NCBI RefSeq assembly: GCF_022811845.1
Contig: NZ_CP064266.1
Location: forward strand, 3,472,001-3,536,000
Source of the DNA: Bacillus pseudomycoides
GTDB lineage: Bacteria > Bacillota > Bacilli > Bacillales > Bacillaceae_G
Direction of reading: 5' to 3'
Length of the DNA stretch: 64,000 bases
This document shows, piece by piece, positions 42,393 to 50,187 of this stretch. The notes under the pieces are model-generated. The model made no database searches, had not been told where the DNA came from, and saw only the letters and a program-made list of their open reading frames with translations. Both the position numbers and the translations under genes were made by a program. The first letter of the stretch is position 1. Each line of letters begins with the position of its first letter.

Positions 42393-43277
42393 ATGGGGAA
42401 TATTAAAGTTACTCCTGAACAGTTGCGAAAAGTTGCATTGTCTATTCGATCAACAATCACCAATGCAACGGCAACACAAGAGCGACTAAAGAAAGATATT
42501 GATATGCTTTGTAATGCTTGGATGGGTGCAACCTATATGAAATTTAATACAGATTTTCGAGATTCATCTCTTAAAATGGCACAATTTACAATCATATTAG
42601 AACCACTGGAGAAGTTTCTTCTTGATTCTGCTAATAAATTTGAACAGGTAGATAAAATGGATGTTGCTATTGCGATGGCTTCCACCATTTTAACGGGGAA
42701 ACCTTTTAAAGGGGATTATGAAACTTTCGTAGGAAAAACAGATTTTTCTACAGATGGTAAGTTAATGATTAAGGGAGAAGGAAGTATATTTAAAGGGGAA
42801 CTTGAACTTGCTGAAGGAACTAATTACGGCATTAAAGCAGGAAATGGACTTTTTGAAGGAAATATACCATACACATTTAAAACCATTTCTGAAGATCTAG
42901 TTCAAGGAAATCTTATAGGAGCGAAGTTTGAGGCGAATGCTTTAGACCACTCTTTCTCTAAAAAACTTCCCTTTGCAGAGGATTTAACAGTTACACAAAA
43001 GTTCTTAAATGGATCTTATGTATTCGGAATAGATCAATATACTTTTAAAAATGATTATGAATTAACAGCCCATAAGTATGAAGTAGTTCTTAATAAAATT
43101 GAGATTCCGGATTATATCCCTTTCTTAGGTGACTATGATATTACACTAAAAGGTGAATATGGATTTGGATATGGTTACAAATTCCATTTGGGAAAAGAGA
43201 CTGGAGGGTATGCGACAGCACCTAATGGTCATGGAGGAGGATTCTTTTTTAAATTTGATAAAGACAAAAAGGAGTAA
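42393..43277 (+). CDS. WXG100-domain protein with C-terminal extension (type VII secretion effector candidate)
   Basis: A 294-residue protein. Residues 1 to about 92 form a helical hairpin of the WXG100/ESAT-6 type with the turn motif NAWMGAT (Trp 43, Gly 45) and the downstream Phe of helix 2. The remaining 200 residues are a beta-rich, Gly/Phe/Tyr-rich domain (GEGSIFKGELELAEG, EYGFGYGYKFHLG, GHGGGFFFKF), possibly a toxin or surface domain. The ATG at 42393 has AGGGGAA 6 bases upstream. It is followed by small membrane proteins and a DUF4176 protein, as in type VII effector loci. Confidence 0.75.
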   Translation: MGNIKVTPEQLRKVALSIRSTITNATATQERLKKDIDMLCNAWMGATYMKFNTDFRDSSLKMAQFTIILEPLEKFLLDSANKFEQVDKMDVAIAMASTILTGKPFKGDYETFVGKTDFSTDGKLMIKGEGSIFKGELELAEGTNYGIKAGNGLFEGNIPYTFKTISEDLVQGNLIGAKFEANALDHSFSKKLPFAEDLTVTQKFLNGSYVFGIDQYTFKNDYELTAHKYEVVLNKIEIPDYIPFLGDYDITLKGEYGFGYGYKFHLGKETGGYATAPNGHGGGFFFKFDKDKKE

Positions 43278-43281
43278 AAGT

Positions 43282-43473
43282 ATGTTCAGACAAGGAAGGT
43301 TTATGATTATTATTGGTACTATGGTACTTGTTATTGCAGGGTGGTTTTTCCCATTTAATTTATGGCAGAAATTATTTTTCAGTATTGCTATGATTGGTAT
43401 TGGAATTTTGGCATATGGAAGTTCAGTATTATTTGACCGTTTAGCTAAAAAATTCACAAATAGAGGAGAATAA
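43282..43473 (+). CDS. Small two-helix membrane protein in the WXG cassette
   Basis: 63 residues with two transmembrane helices (FMIIIGTMVLVIAGWFF and LFFSIAMIGIGILAYGSSVL). The ATG is 4 bases after the WXG gene stop, with AAGGAG just upstream. Position and size suit an immunity or accessory membrane protein; this is inference. Confidence 0.65.
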   Translation: MFRQGRFMIIIGTMVLVIAGWFFPFNLWQKLFFSIAMIGIGILAYGSSVLFDRLAKKFTNRGE

Positions 43474-43479
43474 ATACCT

Positions 43480-43728
43480 ATGAAACTTTTACCAATTGGA
43501 ACAGTAGTTAAACTAGAAGAGGTAGAGCCAATCATTATGATTATTGGAAGAATGGTTGTATCAGCAGATAAACGTGATTTTGATTATGTAGGAGTTCCTT
43601 ATCCAGTGGGCTATCTGGGTGATGAAAAAGTATTATGCTTTAATCACGATAAGATTGTCGAGGAAATGCATAGAGGGTATATGACTGAAAGTGAATTAGT
43701 TTTACGTGAGAAGTTAGTAGAATTGTAA
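43480..43728 (+). CDS. DUF4176-family protein
   Basis: An 82-residue protein matching the DUF4176 pattern: LLPIGTVVKLEEVEP, IMIIGRMVVSADKRDFDYVG, VPYPVGYLGDEKVLCFNHD and a GYMTESEL end. DUF4176 proteins recur in type VII secretion toxin/immunity loci in Firmicutes. It starts 6 bases after the small membrane protein gene. Confidence 0.8.
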   Translation: MKLLPIGTVVKLEEVEPIIMIIGRMVVSADKRDFDYVGVPYPVGYLGDEKVLCFNHDKIVEEMHRGYMTESELVLREKLVEL

Positions 43729-43778
43729 ATTAGCTGAAAAAGAAATATAGATTTAAAAAATGTGATAGGGGAAACTAA

Positions 43779-43967
43779 ATGGGAAAGATAATGAGAATCC
43801 TTGTAATTATTGGCATACTTGTTCCTCCTGTACTACTGTGGAGGGCACCTGATATTCCTCTAAATGATAAACTTGTGTTTACAGGTTTACAGCTATCTGT
43901 AGGATTCATCGCAGTAGTGGTGTTAGAGATTATATTTAGAAACCGTAAAAAGAAGAGAGCAAAATAG
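43779..43967 (+). CDS. Small membrane protein, end of the WXG cassette
   Basis: 62 residues, two hydrophobic helices (ILVIIGILVPPVLLW and GLQLSVGFIAVVVLEIIF) and a basic tail RNRKKKRAK. AGGGGAA precedes the ATG. Candidate immunity protein; unproven. Confidence 0.6.
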   Translation: MGKIMRILVIIGILVPPVLLWRAPDIPLNDKLVFTGLQLSVGFIAVVVLEIIFRNRKKKRAK

Positions 43968-44293
43968 ATATAAATTGTATGGAATTATAGATGGGAATAT
44001 TAGTAATTAATTTTTTCGTCAAAGAAACTAACAGGAGCAGGGAGAAATCCTTGCTTTATTTTTGTGCAAAATTAGAAGTAGTGTATCATTAAATTAAGAT
44101 ATTCGAGGGGGATTACTGTAGGTGAAACTGGGATTTGTGCTAAATAAACAGTAGTCTCAAGAGTTATCTCACTAGCTTCATCGAGTACATAAACTATAAT
44201 TTCAATTACTGTAATGGTTAACTTGAGGAGGAAAACAAAAGAGCCGACTCAGGGAGCCAGCTCGGTAGTATTACTATAGGAGGTAGGACTATA
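43968..44293. other. Intergenic stretch with terminator and possible third duplicate
   Basis: AGCAGGGA/TCCTTGCT (44036-44055, loop GAAA) followed by TTATTTTT terminates the WXG cassette. Further right, AGAGCCGACTCAGGGAGC near 44243 resembles the coding sequence AAAGCCGACTCAGAGAGC of the gene ending at 41876, suggesting a third decayed copy. Nothing else is seen. Confidence 0.5.
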
Positions 44294-44707
44294 TTATTTA
44301 ACCACCTTCAGAGTACCGACCTCGTTAGTACCTCTACGTTTATCAGTTACCCACTTATCGAACTCTTCAGCAAAGGCTTTCCAGCAATCTACCAGGCTTT
44401 CACATGCAGAATCGATAGCTACCTCGCTAGTATCCTCCTCAGATATCAACTGTGAGTGTATATCATCTACATTAATTAACTCATCAATTGCATTATGCAA
44501 TCGTACAGCTACACGAGGAAGTTCTATCCTAAGTGGTATTAGCTCACTTAGGATCAAGTACTCTATATCAGCTGAAGCCTCATTGTGTAAACACTCAGCA
44601 TCCTTAACGGTTACATTAAATTGTGTTGCTGATAAGACACATTCACGTACTCTCATTAGTCTTTCCACTTTGATTTCCTGTTGAGTAACAGCGTTTAGTT
44701 TATTCAT
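44294..44707 (-). CDS. Helical protein of unknown function
   Basis: 137 residues, all-helical in appearance (RLMRVRECVLSATQFNVTV, LPRVAVRLHNAIDELINVDD), acidic middle and basic end (DKRRGTNEVGTLKVVK). No recognised family. It is downstream in the leftward block of small genes of the element. Confidence 0.6.
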   Translation of the reverse strand: MNKLNAVTQQEIKVERLMRVRECVLSATQFNVTVKDAECLHNEASADIEYLILSELIPLRIELPRVAVRLHNAIDELINVDDIHSQLISEEDTSEVAIDSACESLVDCWKAFAEEFDKWVTDKRRGTNEVGTLKVVK

Positions 44708-44808
44708 TATATTCCATCTCCCTTAGTTTTAATTGTTTTCTTACTTCTATTTAGCTACGTTTCAAAACAAGACACAAGATATAAAAATAAAATTGTTGAA
44801 CCTTCTCG

Positions 44809-45018
44809 TTATTCAACCTCGCTTAAATCAAACGATAAGGTTTTACTAACGTGCTCACTTCTAAGGTAGACTAGGTAAGTTTCACCTACGGAGAAAGTAT
44901 CCACTTTAGTTTCCTTACCTGTAATAGCTGTAAGAGATTCCTGATACTTCTCAATTAGCTCATCAATATTTTGCATAGTTTTATCTAAATTGGTAGCCTC
45001 GATAATATTTGTTTTCAT
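44809..45018 (-). CDS. Small protein of unknown function
   Basis: 69 residues: helical start (NIDELIEKYQESLTAITG) and beta end (VGETYLVYLRSEHVSKTLSF). AAAGGGGAAA precedes the ATG. Unrecognised. Confidence 0.55.
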   Translation of the reverse strand: MKTNIIEATNLDKTMQNIDELIEKYQESLTAITGKETKVDTFSVGETYLVYLRSEHVSKTLSFDLSEVE

Positions 45019-45066
45019 TTTTCATTTCCCCTTTAGTTTTATTTGTTTACACGAGATAGGTGATGC

Positions 45067-45171
45067 TTACAGGTGTACAATCATGAGTGAAACGATGTAA
45101 CCGACTGCATAGAGAAAGCTTATACTGCTACCAGCTACTAAGATTGATTTAACCCAGCTTTTGAGTTTCAA
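45067..45171 (-). CDS. 34-residue membrane peptide
   Basis: A TTG start with AGGAGG 8 bases upstream. The product MKLKSWVKSILVAGSSISF... has a basic start and a single hydrophobic helix. It is too short to classify; candidates are a leader, holin-like or toxin-like peptide. The strong ribosome site makes translation plausible. Confidence 0.5.
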   Translation of the reverse strand: MKLKSWVKSILVAGSSISFLYAVGYIVSLMIVHL

Positions 45172-45190
45172 CTTATTCGCCTCCTGTGAG

Positions 45191-45255
45191 GTCGAACCTT
45201 TACGGCTATTCCAACTCGTGTTACTATAAGGGGGGAAGAGCCTTTTAGGTTCGAC
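45191..45255. repeat. Inverted repeat with long loop
   Basis: GTCGAACCT (45191-45199) and its exact complement AGGTTCGAC (45247-45255) flank 47 bases containing a GGGGGGAAGAG run. Possibly a leader structure of the 34-residue gene or a processed RNA. Confidence 0.35.
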
Positions 45256-45319
45256 TGAATTGTGTAGCCTTGTTCGGTATACTCGCCAAAGTATAACTAC
45301 CGAGCAGGGCTATTTGTGT

Positions 45320-45508
45320 TTACTTATCGACTATTGATTCTCCTTTGTTGATGCGCTCAAAAGCTTTATCCACTAGTTCTGTACGCTTACTTGGTGGTAA
45401 TAGCTTTAAAGCACTAAACAGTTTGTAAAAGCGTTGTGCTTCCTCAATTGATTCTAACGAGTAAGCTTCTTTTATCTTGGTGAAATATCTAAACTGTTTT
45501 TCCTGCAT
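45320..45508 (-). CDS. Small protein of unknown function
   Basis: 62 residues, helical (KEAYSLESIEEAQRFYKLFS, KRTELVDKAFERINKGE). AGGAGGTG lies 6 bases before the ATG. First gene of the leftward small-gene block. Unrecognised. Confidence 0.6.
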   Translation of the reverse strand: MQEKQFRYFTKIKEAYSLESIEEAQRFYKLFSALKLLPPSKRTELVDKAFERINKGESIVDK

Positions 45509-45987
45509 TGTTTCACCTCCTTATTGCTGTTGAATACACCTTAACACGATACAAATAAGTTGCGCAACCCTTTTGTTTAACTTTTTGGTGTTTATTTTTC
45601 TTGTGTATAGATTTATTTTTATGAGGACGGTAAAACAGGTGTAACCTCCCTAGACGTACCTACAAAGCCTGTACGCGAGTTTTAAGCTCCACAGGCACAA
45701 AAACGCTAAAGGTAGACAAGTAAAATACGTTGCAAGTCAATCTGATGAGTCATTCTTGTTTGTGTACTCGATTAGTTGCCAGCTCAAAAGGTACAAGCCA
45801 ATGAGAAACAACCTTAAAAGCTACTTTGAGACAAGGACTCGATTAGTTACCACCTATAGCAATCAATCGAGTAGGGAACGAATAAAGCCAACTCAAGGGT
45901 TAAAGCTGAGAAGGACAGCACCCAGTTAGCAGGGATTATTACTTACAGTAATAACTATGGGTGGCTGAACCCGAATAGAGTTCGTGT
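45509..45987. other. Non-coding stretch in the element
   Basis: No convincing gene. It contains the promoter side of the small-gene block (AT-rich 45560-45630), repeated words ACTCGATTAGTT and GCCA at 45765 and 45848, and a short dyad TTATTAC/GTAATAA at about 45936-45954. A replication origin or packaging site is conceivable but not shown. Confidence 0.35.
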
Positions 45988-46769
45988 TTACTCTCCAAGG
46001 AAATTAAACAGCTTACATTTTAGCTTTCTTTGCTCAACAGACATCATCTTCGCGAGAACGCCAAACAGATAACCTTTGAAGCATCCTTTAATCTTATTTA
46101 ACTTCAGAGCAAATACACTTTGTTTAAATGCTGAGATCGCTATCTCGGTTGTATCAACTATAGAGGGTGCGTACTTGTTAGCGGCCAATATGACTTTTCC
46201 CCACAAGTCATATATCTCTTTAGCTTTACCAAAGAAAGGGGAAACTGCTTGTACAAACTCCATAGGTACACATGAGCTAGCCAAATAAGATGAATCTAAT
46301 TCATCAATATTAATAGGTGCGCTATTACGTATCTTTAATTCTTTAGAGTTTTTAGCTTTAAGTGTAATGGCTTCGTTCTCGTGAGATGAATCCTCAGGTT
46401 GCTCAGGAGTAGGCTCAGTAGCTTCCTTGCAAGATGCCAGCTCATGGTGACGAAAAGGATTAATTACACAGATAAACGCTGAGTAGCCACCTCTAACAGG
46501 TTTAAACTGTTCAATACGAGTAAAATGATACCTAGTTCACTGAAACGCTTGAGAGCACGCTGAATAGTACGTTTAGAGTATCCTGTTAGGTCGGCTAACG
46601 TGTTATTCTTCAAATATGAAACTCCCACGAATTTACATGAGTAGTTTGATAGCTTTAGAAGTATCACTCGTTCGCTGTCTTTTAAGTTATATTCTTTTAG
46701 AGTAAGATCAATAGTTTTGTCCATCTCGGGGATTGAATTAAATGATTGGTATTTTCGTAGTTCCTTCAT
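45988..46769 (-). pseudogene. Frameshifted helix-turn-helix (replication/regulatory) protein
   Basis: The N-terminal frame (46464-46769) carries a winged-helix segment VSYLKNNTLADLTGYSKRTI, then QRALKRFSELGI, as in plasmid/phage Rep-type HTH proteins. Near 46529-46534 the frame shifts by one base. The other frame continues YHFTRIEQFKPVRGGYSAF and on through FVQAVSPFFGKAKEIYDLWG to 45988. The restored protein would be about 260 residues. AGGAGGAG precedes the ATG at 46769. Confidence 0.7.
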
Positions 46770-46876
46770 ATGTATTCTCCTCCTATATAATCAAGAAGGA
46801 AAATCCCTTGAGCCAGTACCAATGAGCATGATACAATAGCAACAAGGAAGCTCCTTCGAGTTTCTTTAGTAGTTGT

Positions 46877-46920
46877 AAAAGAGTCCTGTCTGGTCGCCAA
46901 ACTAGAAGCAGGGCTCTTTT
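46877..46920. terminator. Bidirectional terminator downstream of the integrase
   Basis: AAAAGAGTCCTG and CAGGGCTCTTTT pair with one mismatch around a 20-base loop. T runs at both ends in the respective directions. Confidence 0.75.
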
Positions 46921-46927
46921 GTTATGT

Positions 46928-47848
46928 CTAAATATCTAAATTGTTCAAAGGGTTGTACTTGTCATTAGTCTCCTTGAGGGAGTCACCCCAAATAGTTACG
47001 TACCTTTCTGTCATCTTGATAGAGCTGTGGCGCATTAGCCGACTCACAGAGAAAGCATCTACTCCGTTTCTGAGGAGTTTACTGCAATAGTAGTGCCTAC
47101 AAGTGTGCGCACTTACTCGCACACCTTTGAAGTTCATTATCCTAGCTAGTCTAGTGAATACGAGCTTTACAGCGTTAGGACTCAACGGTTTACCCTTTTG
47201 ATCTGTAAACACATGAGAAGGCAACGCTTTAAACTGTCTCTCTAGGTAAATACGATACTCACATAGCTCCTTCACGAGTTTGTCACTAAGAGGCTGACTC
47301 TGTTGTTTCTTCAGTTTTCCATAGAAGACAACTGAACAGTTGACTAAATCGCAATCACTCCACTTAGTATTAATCATCTCGCCAAGCCTAGCTCCAGTAC
47401 CTAAGAGGAAGACTAGCATAGTGTAATTACGATAACTCCAAAACTGTTTATCCCTTCCTTTGAGTCGTCTGTAGTACCTTAGCATCAACCGCACTTGTTC
47501 ATCTGTGAAAACCTCAATTTTTGAGTCTGATTTATTCTGAGTCAGCTTCCTAGTTGGGTTATTCTTCTCAGAGATGATCTCCTCATCTATAAGAAACTTA
47601 AAGAAGCTCTTGAGATGCTGTAACTTGGTGTTAACTGTGAGTACTGCATTATTGCGTTCTCGTTGGCAATACACGAGATAGGACTTCACAGTTCTTTCTT
47701 TTATGTCCTCGGTGTCAATAAGTTCTCTGTCAGAACAAAACAGTTGAAACTCGTTGAGTGTATCCCCATAAGCTTTAATTGTGCGAGGTGCTAAGTTGTT
47801 GAACTCCTTCTCATCCAAGTATTCCTTTACAGCAAACTTAATCAGCAT
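46928..47848 (-). CDS. Tyrosine integrase of the element
   Basis: A 306-residue XerC/D-like recombinase. The N-terminal core-binding domain (LAPRTIKAYGDTLNEFQLF) is followed by catalytic motifs Arg in LGTGARLGEMINT, HxxR in SAHTCRHYYCSKLL and H...Y in LMRHSSIKMTERYV. The ATG at 47848 follows AGGAGG by 8 bases; the frame is open 9 codons further. It lies 173 bases from the right 38-bp repeat, the usual position for the enzyme that catalyses integration at that site. Confidence 0.93.
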   Translation of the reverse strand: MLIKFAVKEYLDEKEFNNLAPRTIKAYGDTLNEFQLFCSDRELIDTEDIKERTVKSYLVYCQRERNNAVLTVNTKLQHLKSFFKFLIDEEIISEKNNPTRKLTQNKSDSKIEVFTDEQVRLMLRYYRRLKGRDKQFWSYRNYTMLVFLLGTGARLGEMINTKWSDCDLVNCSVVFYGKLKKQQSQPLSDKLVKELCEYRIYLERQFKALPSHVFTDQKGKPLSPNAVKLVFTRLARIMNFKGVRVSAHTCRHYYCSKLLRNGVDAFSVSRLMRHSSIKMTERYVTIWGDSLKETNDKYNPLNNLDI

Positions 47849-47876
47849 AATTATTCCTCCTTTGTTTAAACGCAAA

Positions 47877-47933
47877 AGGAGACTACCTATTTTGCTTTAT
47901 TGGTTTCCAATAAAGCAAAATAGGTAGTCTCCT
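47877..47933. terminator. Very long perfect hairpin between integrase and attR
   Basis: 27-bp perfectly matched arms (47877-47903 and 47907-47933) with loop TTT. It stands between the truncated host GNAT gene and the integrase, both leftward, so it would stop host transcription from entering the element. It may also be part of the recombination region. Confidence 0.65.
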
Positions 47934-48020
47934 CTAATGAGATAGTTTCTGTTAGTAACAACCACAGTTTTAACTCTTGAGTTATCCTCTCAAGGCTTGA
48001 TACTCCTGCAGTTTTTCACC

Positions 48021-48058
48021 TGGATGAGTACATACTCCAACGACCATTGCAGATAAGG
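48021..48058. repeat. Right attachment-site repeat (attR candidate)
   Basis: The partner of 37932-37969 with one mismatch. It encodes MVVGVCTHP of the GNAT N-terminal piece; the left copy encodes MVVEVCTHP. Confidence 0.85.
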
Positions 48059-48641
48059 AATTTTCAGCTGATGTGGAAGCGGAAGCGATGATTTCTCCTT
48101 TCTTTTCAATGTAGTAAGTGCGTCCTGTATTTGTTTCGAGTGATTGCCGCAAAATCTTTTCTGATTGTCCTGTTTGAGGGAATTCTTCAATGTTGCTTCG
48201 GAGCTTCATAATTCGCTCAACATCATCTATGGTTGCTAGTTTGATTGCAGTATGAAGCATTATTTTAGGTAGTGCAGTATCATCTTTACATTCACAAAAG
48301 TACATTTTATTTTTTGTGCCAAGTTGTATGTCTTGTATGTCTTCAAATTTTTCTACAATGTCTGATTTACCGGAGATTTTTAATGGCTTATAAGTAGCAA
48401 GAATTGCCTCATAGTCAGCAGTGGGAAAATCATCTTTTCCATATGGTATAAATGAATCATGAAAGCGTAGTAATACGGATTGTAATGCTCCGTTTTCTGT
48501 GAAAATGCCCCATAATTCTTGAAAGTCTGCATCGTATCCAAATGCTTCAATATCGCCAATGATAAATAGGTTAAGCGCTGCTTCTTCTTTTAGAAATGTA
48601 AGCACTTGTTCATGATCACTCTTTGTTAGTTTCCGTATCAT
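48021..48641 (-). pseudogene. N-terminal piece of the GNAT gene split by the integrative element
   Basis: ATG at 48641 with GAGGGG upstream. It reads MIRKLTKSDHEQVLTFLKEE to SAENSLSAMVVGVCTHP, then diverges at the repeat edge; the frame continues a dozen codons into the element (stop at 47982). The acetyl-CoA-binding loop and C-terminus are at 37734-37968. The truncated product lacks the acetyl-CoA site and should be inactive. Confidence 0.88.
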
Positions 48642-48773
48642 TATAATCCCCTCTTTAGTTTGTTTTTTCTAAATATTATTACTTATCATTTTTGAAATCA
48701 ATATAAAATTTTATGTTTAGTTCACAAGGTTTCGGAAAAACTAGGAAAGATATGACAAAGGAGGTTATGAACG

Positions 48774-49199
48774 GTGGATCATCCAATTCAAGGATTAATG
48801 AAAGCAGCAATGGAAAATTTAAAGGAAATGGTCGATGTTAATACGATTGTTGGAGAGCCTGTTCAGACGGCTGACGGCGGTGTAGTGTTAACTGTTTCTA
48901 AAGTAGCGTTTGGATTTGGAGCAGGGGGATCGGATTTTCAAACAAATGATGGTCAAAGAGCACAAGGTAATCCAGCATTCGGTGGTGGAAGTGCGGGTGG
49001 TGTTTCCATTACTCCAGTAGCTTTTCTTGTAGTGAATAAAGATGGCGTGAATATTCTTCACTTACAAAATGCTACACATCTAGCTGAAAAAATGATTGAG
49101 TTAGCTCCACAAACGATTGATAAGATTCAATCCATTTTTCAAAAAAATGAAAAGCATACTGAAAATCATCATCCGCAAAATCCGGACGAAATCGCGTAA
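48774..49199 (+). CDS. ytfJ: Sporulation protein YtfJ (GerW) family
   Basis: A 141-residue protein: HPIQGLMKAAMENLKEMVDV, VGEPVQTADGGVVLTVSKVA, a Gly-rich centre (FGFGAGG, FGGGSAGGVSITPVAFLVV) and HLAEKMIELAPQTIDKIQS. These are the signatures of YtfJ/GerW, a sporulation protein needed for normal germination in Bacillus. The start is GTG at 48774 with AAAGGAGG 9 bases upstream. Confidence 0.92.
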   Translation: MDHPIQGLMKAAMENLKEMVDVNTIVGEPVQTADGGVVLTVSKVAFGFGAGGSDFQTNDGQRAQGNPAFGGGSAGGVSITPVAFLVVNKDGVNILHLQNATHLAEKMIELAPQTIDKIQSIFQKNEKHTENHHPQNPDEIA

Positions 49200-49228
49200 A
49201 AAAGCCTATTTTTCAATAGGCTTTTTTT
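49198..49228 (+). terminator. Terminator after ytfJ
   Basis: AAAAAAGCCTATT, loop TTTC, complement and seven T residues, overlapping the stop codon. Confidence 0.9.
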
Positions 49229-49359
49229 CTTGTAATCAGTATGTAATAAAACTAATGAAATTGTAAATAGTTTTTGAAGTTTTTTCTATGTTTCTAAAAT
49301 TTTTCATGTTAAAATATGCTATAGAATTGAAACATTTAAAACGAAGGTGGCTAGGTGCT

Positions 49360-50136
49360 TTGTCTGGAGGATCTGACCAAGTAAAGAATATGATATATAT
49401 TAATGGTAATCGTCGGGGTCATTGTTTTATTACATCTGGAATTACATTTGAAGAGTTTGCAAGTAATATCCCTTCACCGCTTCATCAAGTGTTGCTTTTA
49501 AAACATAATTTTGAGTGGACTGATTTTCACTATCATACTTTATTCGAATATGTCGAAGAAGAGAACATACATAAATTAATGAAAGCAGAGATTGATGAAT
49601 TTGATGAGTTCTGTTGGGTGGACTTTGATGATGCAAGCGATTTAGATGAATTGGAGCCAAAGGAAATTGCAGAATTGTTATATTTGGCTCACAAAAAAGA
49701 ACCACTTGGGAGAGCGTTTTTCCCACTTTTGAAAAATAGATTTGTCTATTTTTCACATGATGACGGTTGGTACAACAAAGTGTATTACCGTAGAATCGTT
49801 GATTTTGTAGGAATGCTTAGCAAAGTAATTCCGTACAAACTCGGTTCATTTGGAAAAAAACGATTTTCTTTCTTTCAAAAATCGAAAATATTCCCAGCAA
49901 TTTCAAAAGAAGTTATTCTTGGGCTTGTTCCCTTAATGGAAGACGGACTGTACATTGATTTAGCAGGGAAAATTGAGTCAAGAAGAGGTTTAGAGATTCC
50001 TGTATATGTAGTTGGTTCGTATGAAAGTACGGATGAAGTACTAGATAACATAGAGGAATTAAAAGAAGATGCAACCGAAACTGGCTGGCTTATTTTTGAT
50101 AAGAAAGAACAAGAGTGGCAATGGGTTGTGGACTAA
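49360..50136 (+). CDS. Conserved protein of unknown function
   Basis: About 258 residues, acidic, no membrane segment, with motifs INGNRRGHCFITSGITFEEF, FVYFSHDDGWYNKVYYRRIV and a C-terminal TGWLIFDKKEQEWQWVVD. I recall similar B. cereus-group proteins carrying unsupported transporter names; the sequence is clearly soluble. The frame is open from 49288, but the best site (AAGGTGG at 49344-49350) supports the TTG at 49360. Confidence 0.6.
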   Translation: MSGGSDQVKNMIYINGNRRGHCFITSGITFEEFASNIPSPLHQVLLLKHNFEWTDFHYHTLFEYVEEENIHKLMKAEIDEFDEFCWVDFDDASDLDELEPKEIAELLYLAHKKEPLGRAFFPLLKNRFVYFSHDDGWYNKVYYRRIVDFVGMLSKVIPYKLGSFGKKRFSFFQKSKIFPAISKEVILGLVPLMEDGLYIDLAGKIESRRGLEIPVYVVGSYESTDEVLDNIEELKEDATETGWLIFDKKEQEWQWVVD

Positions 50137-50138
50137 GA

Positions 50139-50176
50139 GAACTTGACGAATTAGGTCAAGTTTTCTTGTTTTTTGA
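50139..50176 (+). terminator. Terminator
   Basis: AACTTGAC, loop GAATTAG, GTCAAGTT, then T-rich TTCTTGTTTTTT. Confidence 0.8.
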
Positions 50177-50187
50177 AAGGAGAAAAA

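Larger units (their letters stand above)
37970..48020. mobile_element. Integrative element of about 10.1 kb (phage satellite or decayed phage)
   Basis: It is bounded by 38-bp direct repeats, has a tyrosine integrase adjacent to the right repeat, and splits a GNAT gene that can be rebuilt by removing it. Contents: antirepressor, coiled-coil protein, prohead-protease-like and small-terminase-like proteins, a WXG-domain/DUF4176 cassette and a leftward block of small genes with a broken HTH protein. Base composition is slightly richer in G/C and CTAG/AGCT words than the flanks. No complete virion module is present. Confidence 0.85.

Noticed and set aside
38338..43967. Complete prophage interpretation
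   Set aside because: Exact att repeats limit the element to about 10 kb, and no portal, capsid, tail, large terminase or lysis genes are found.
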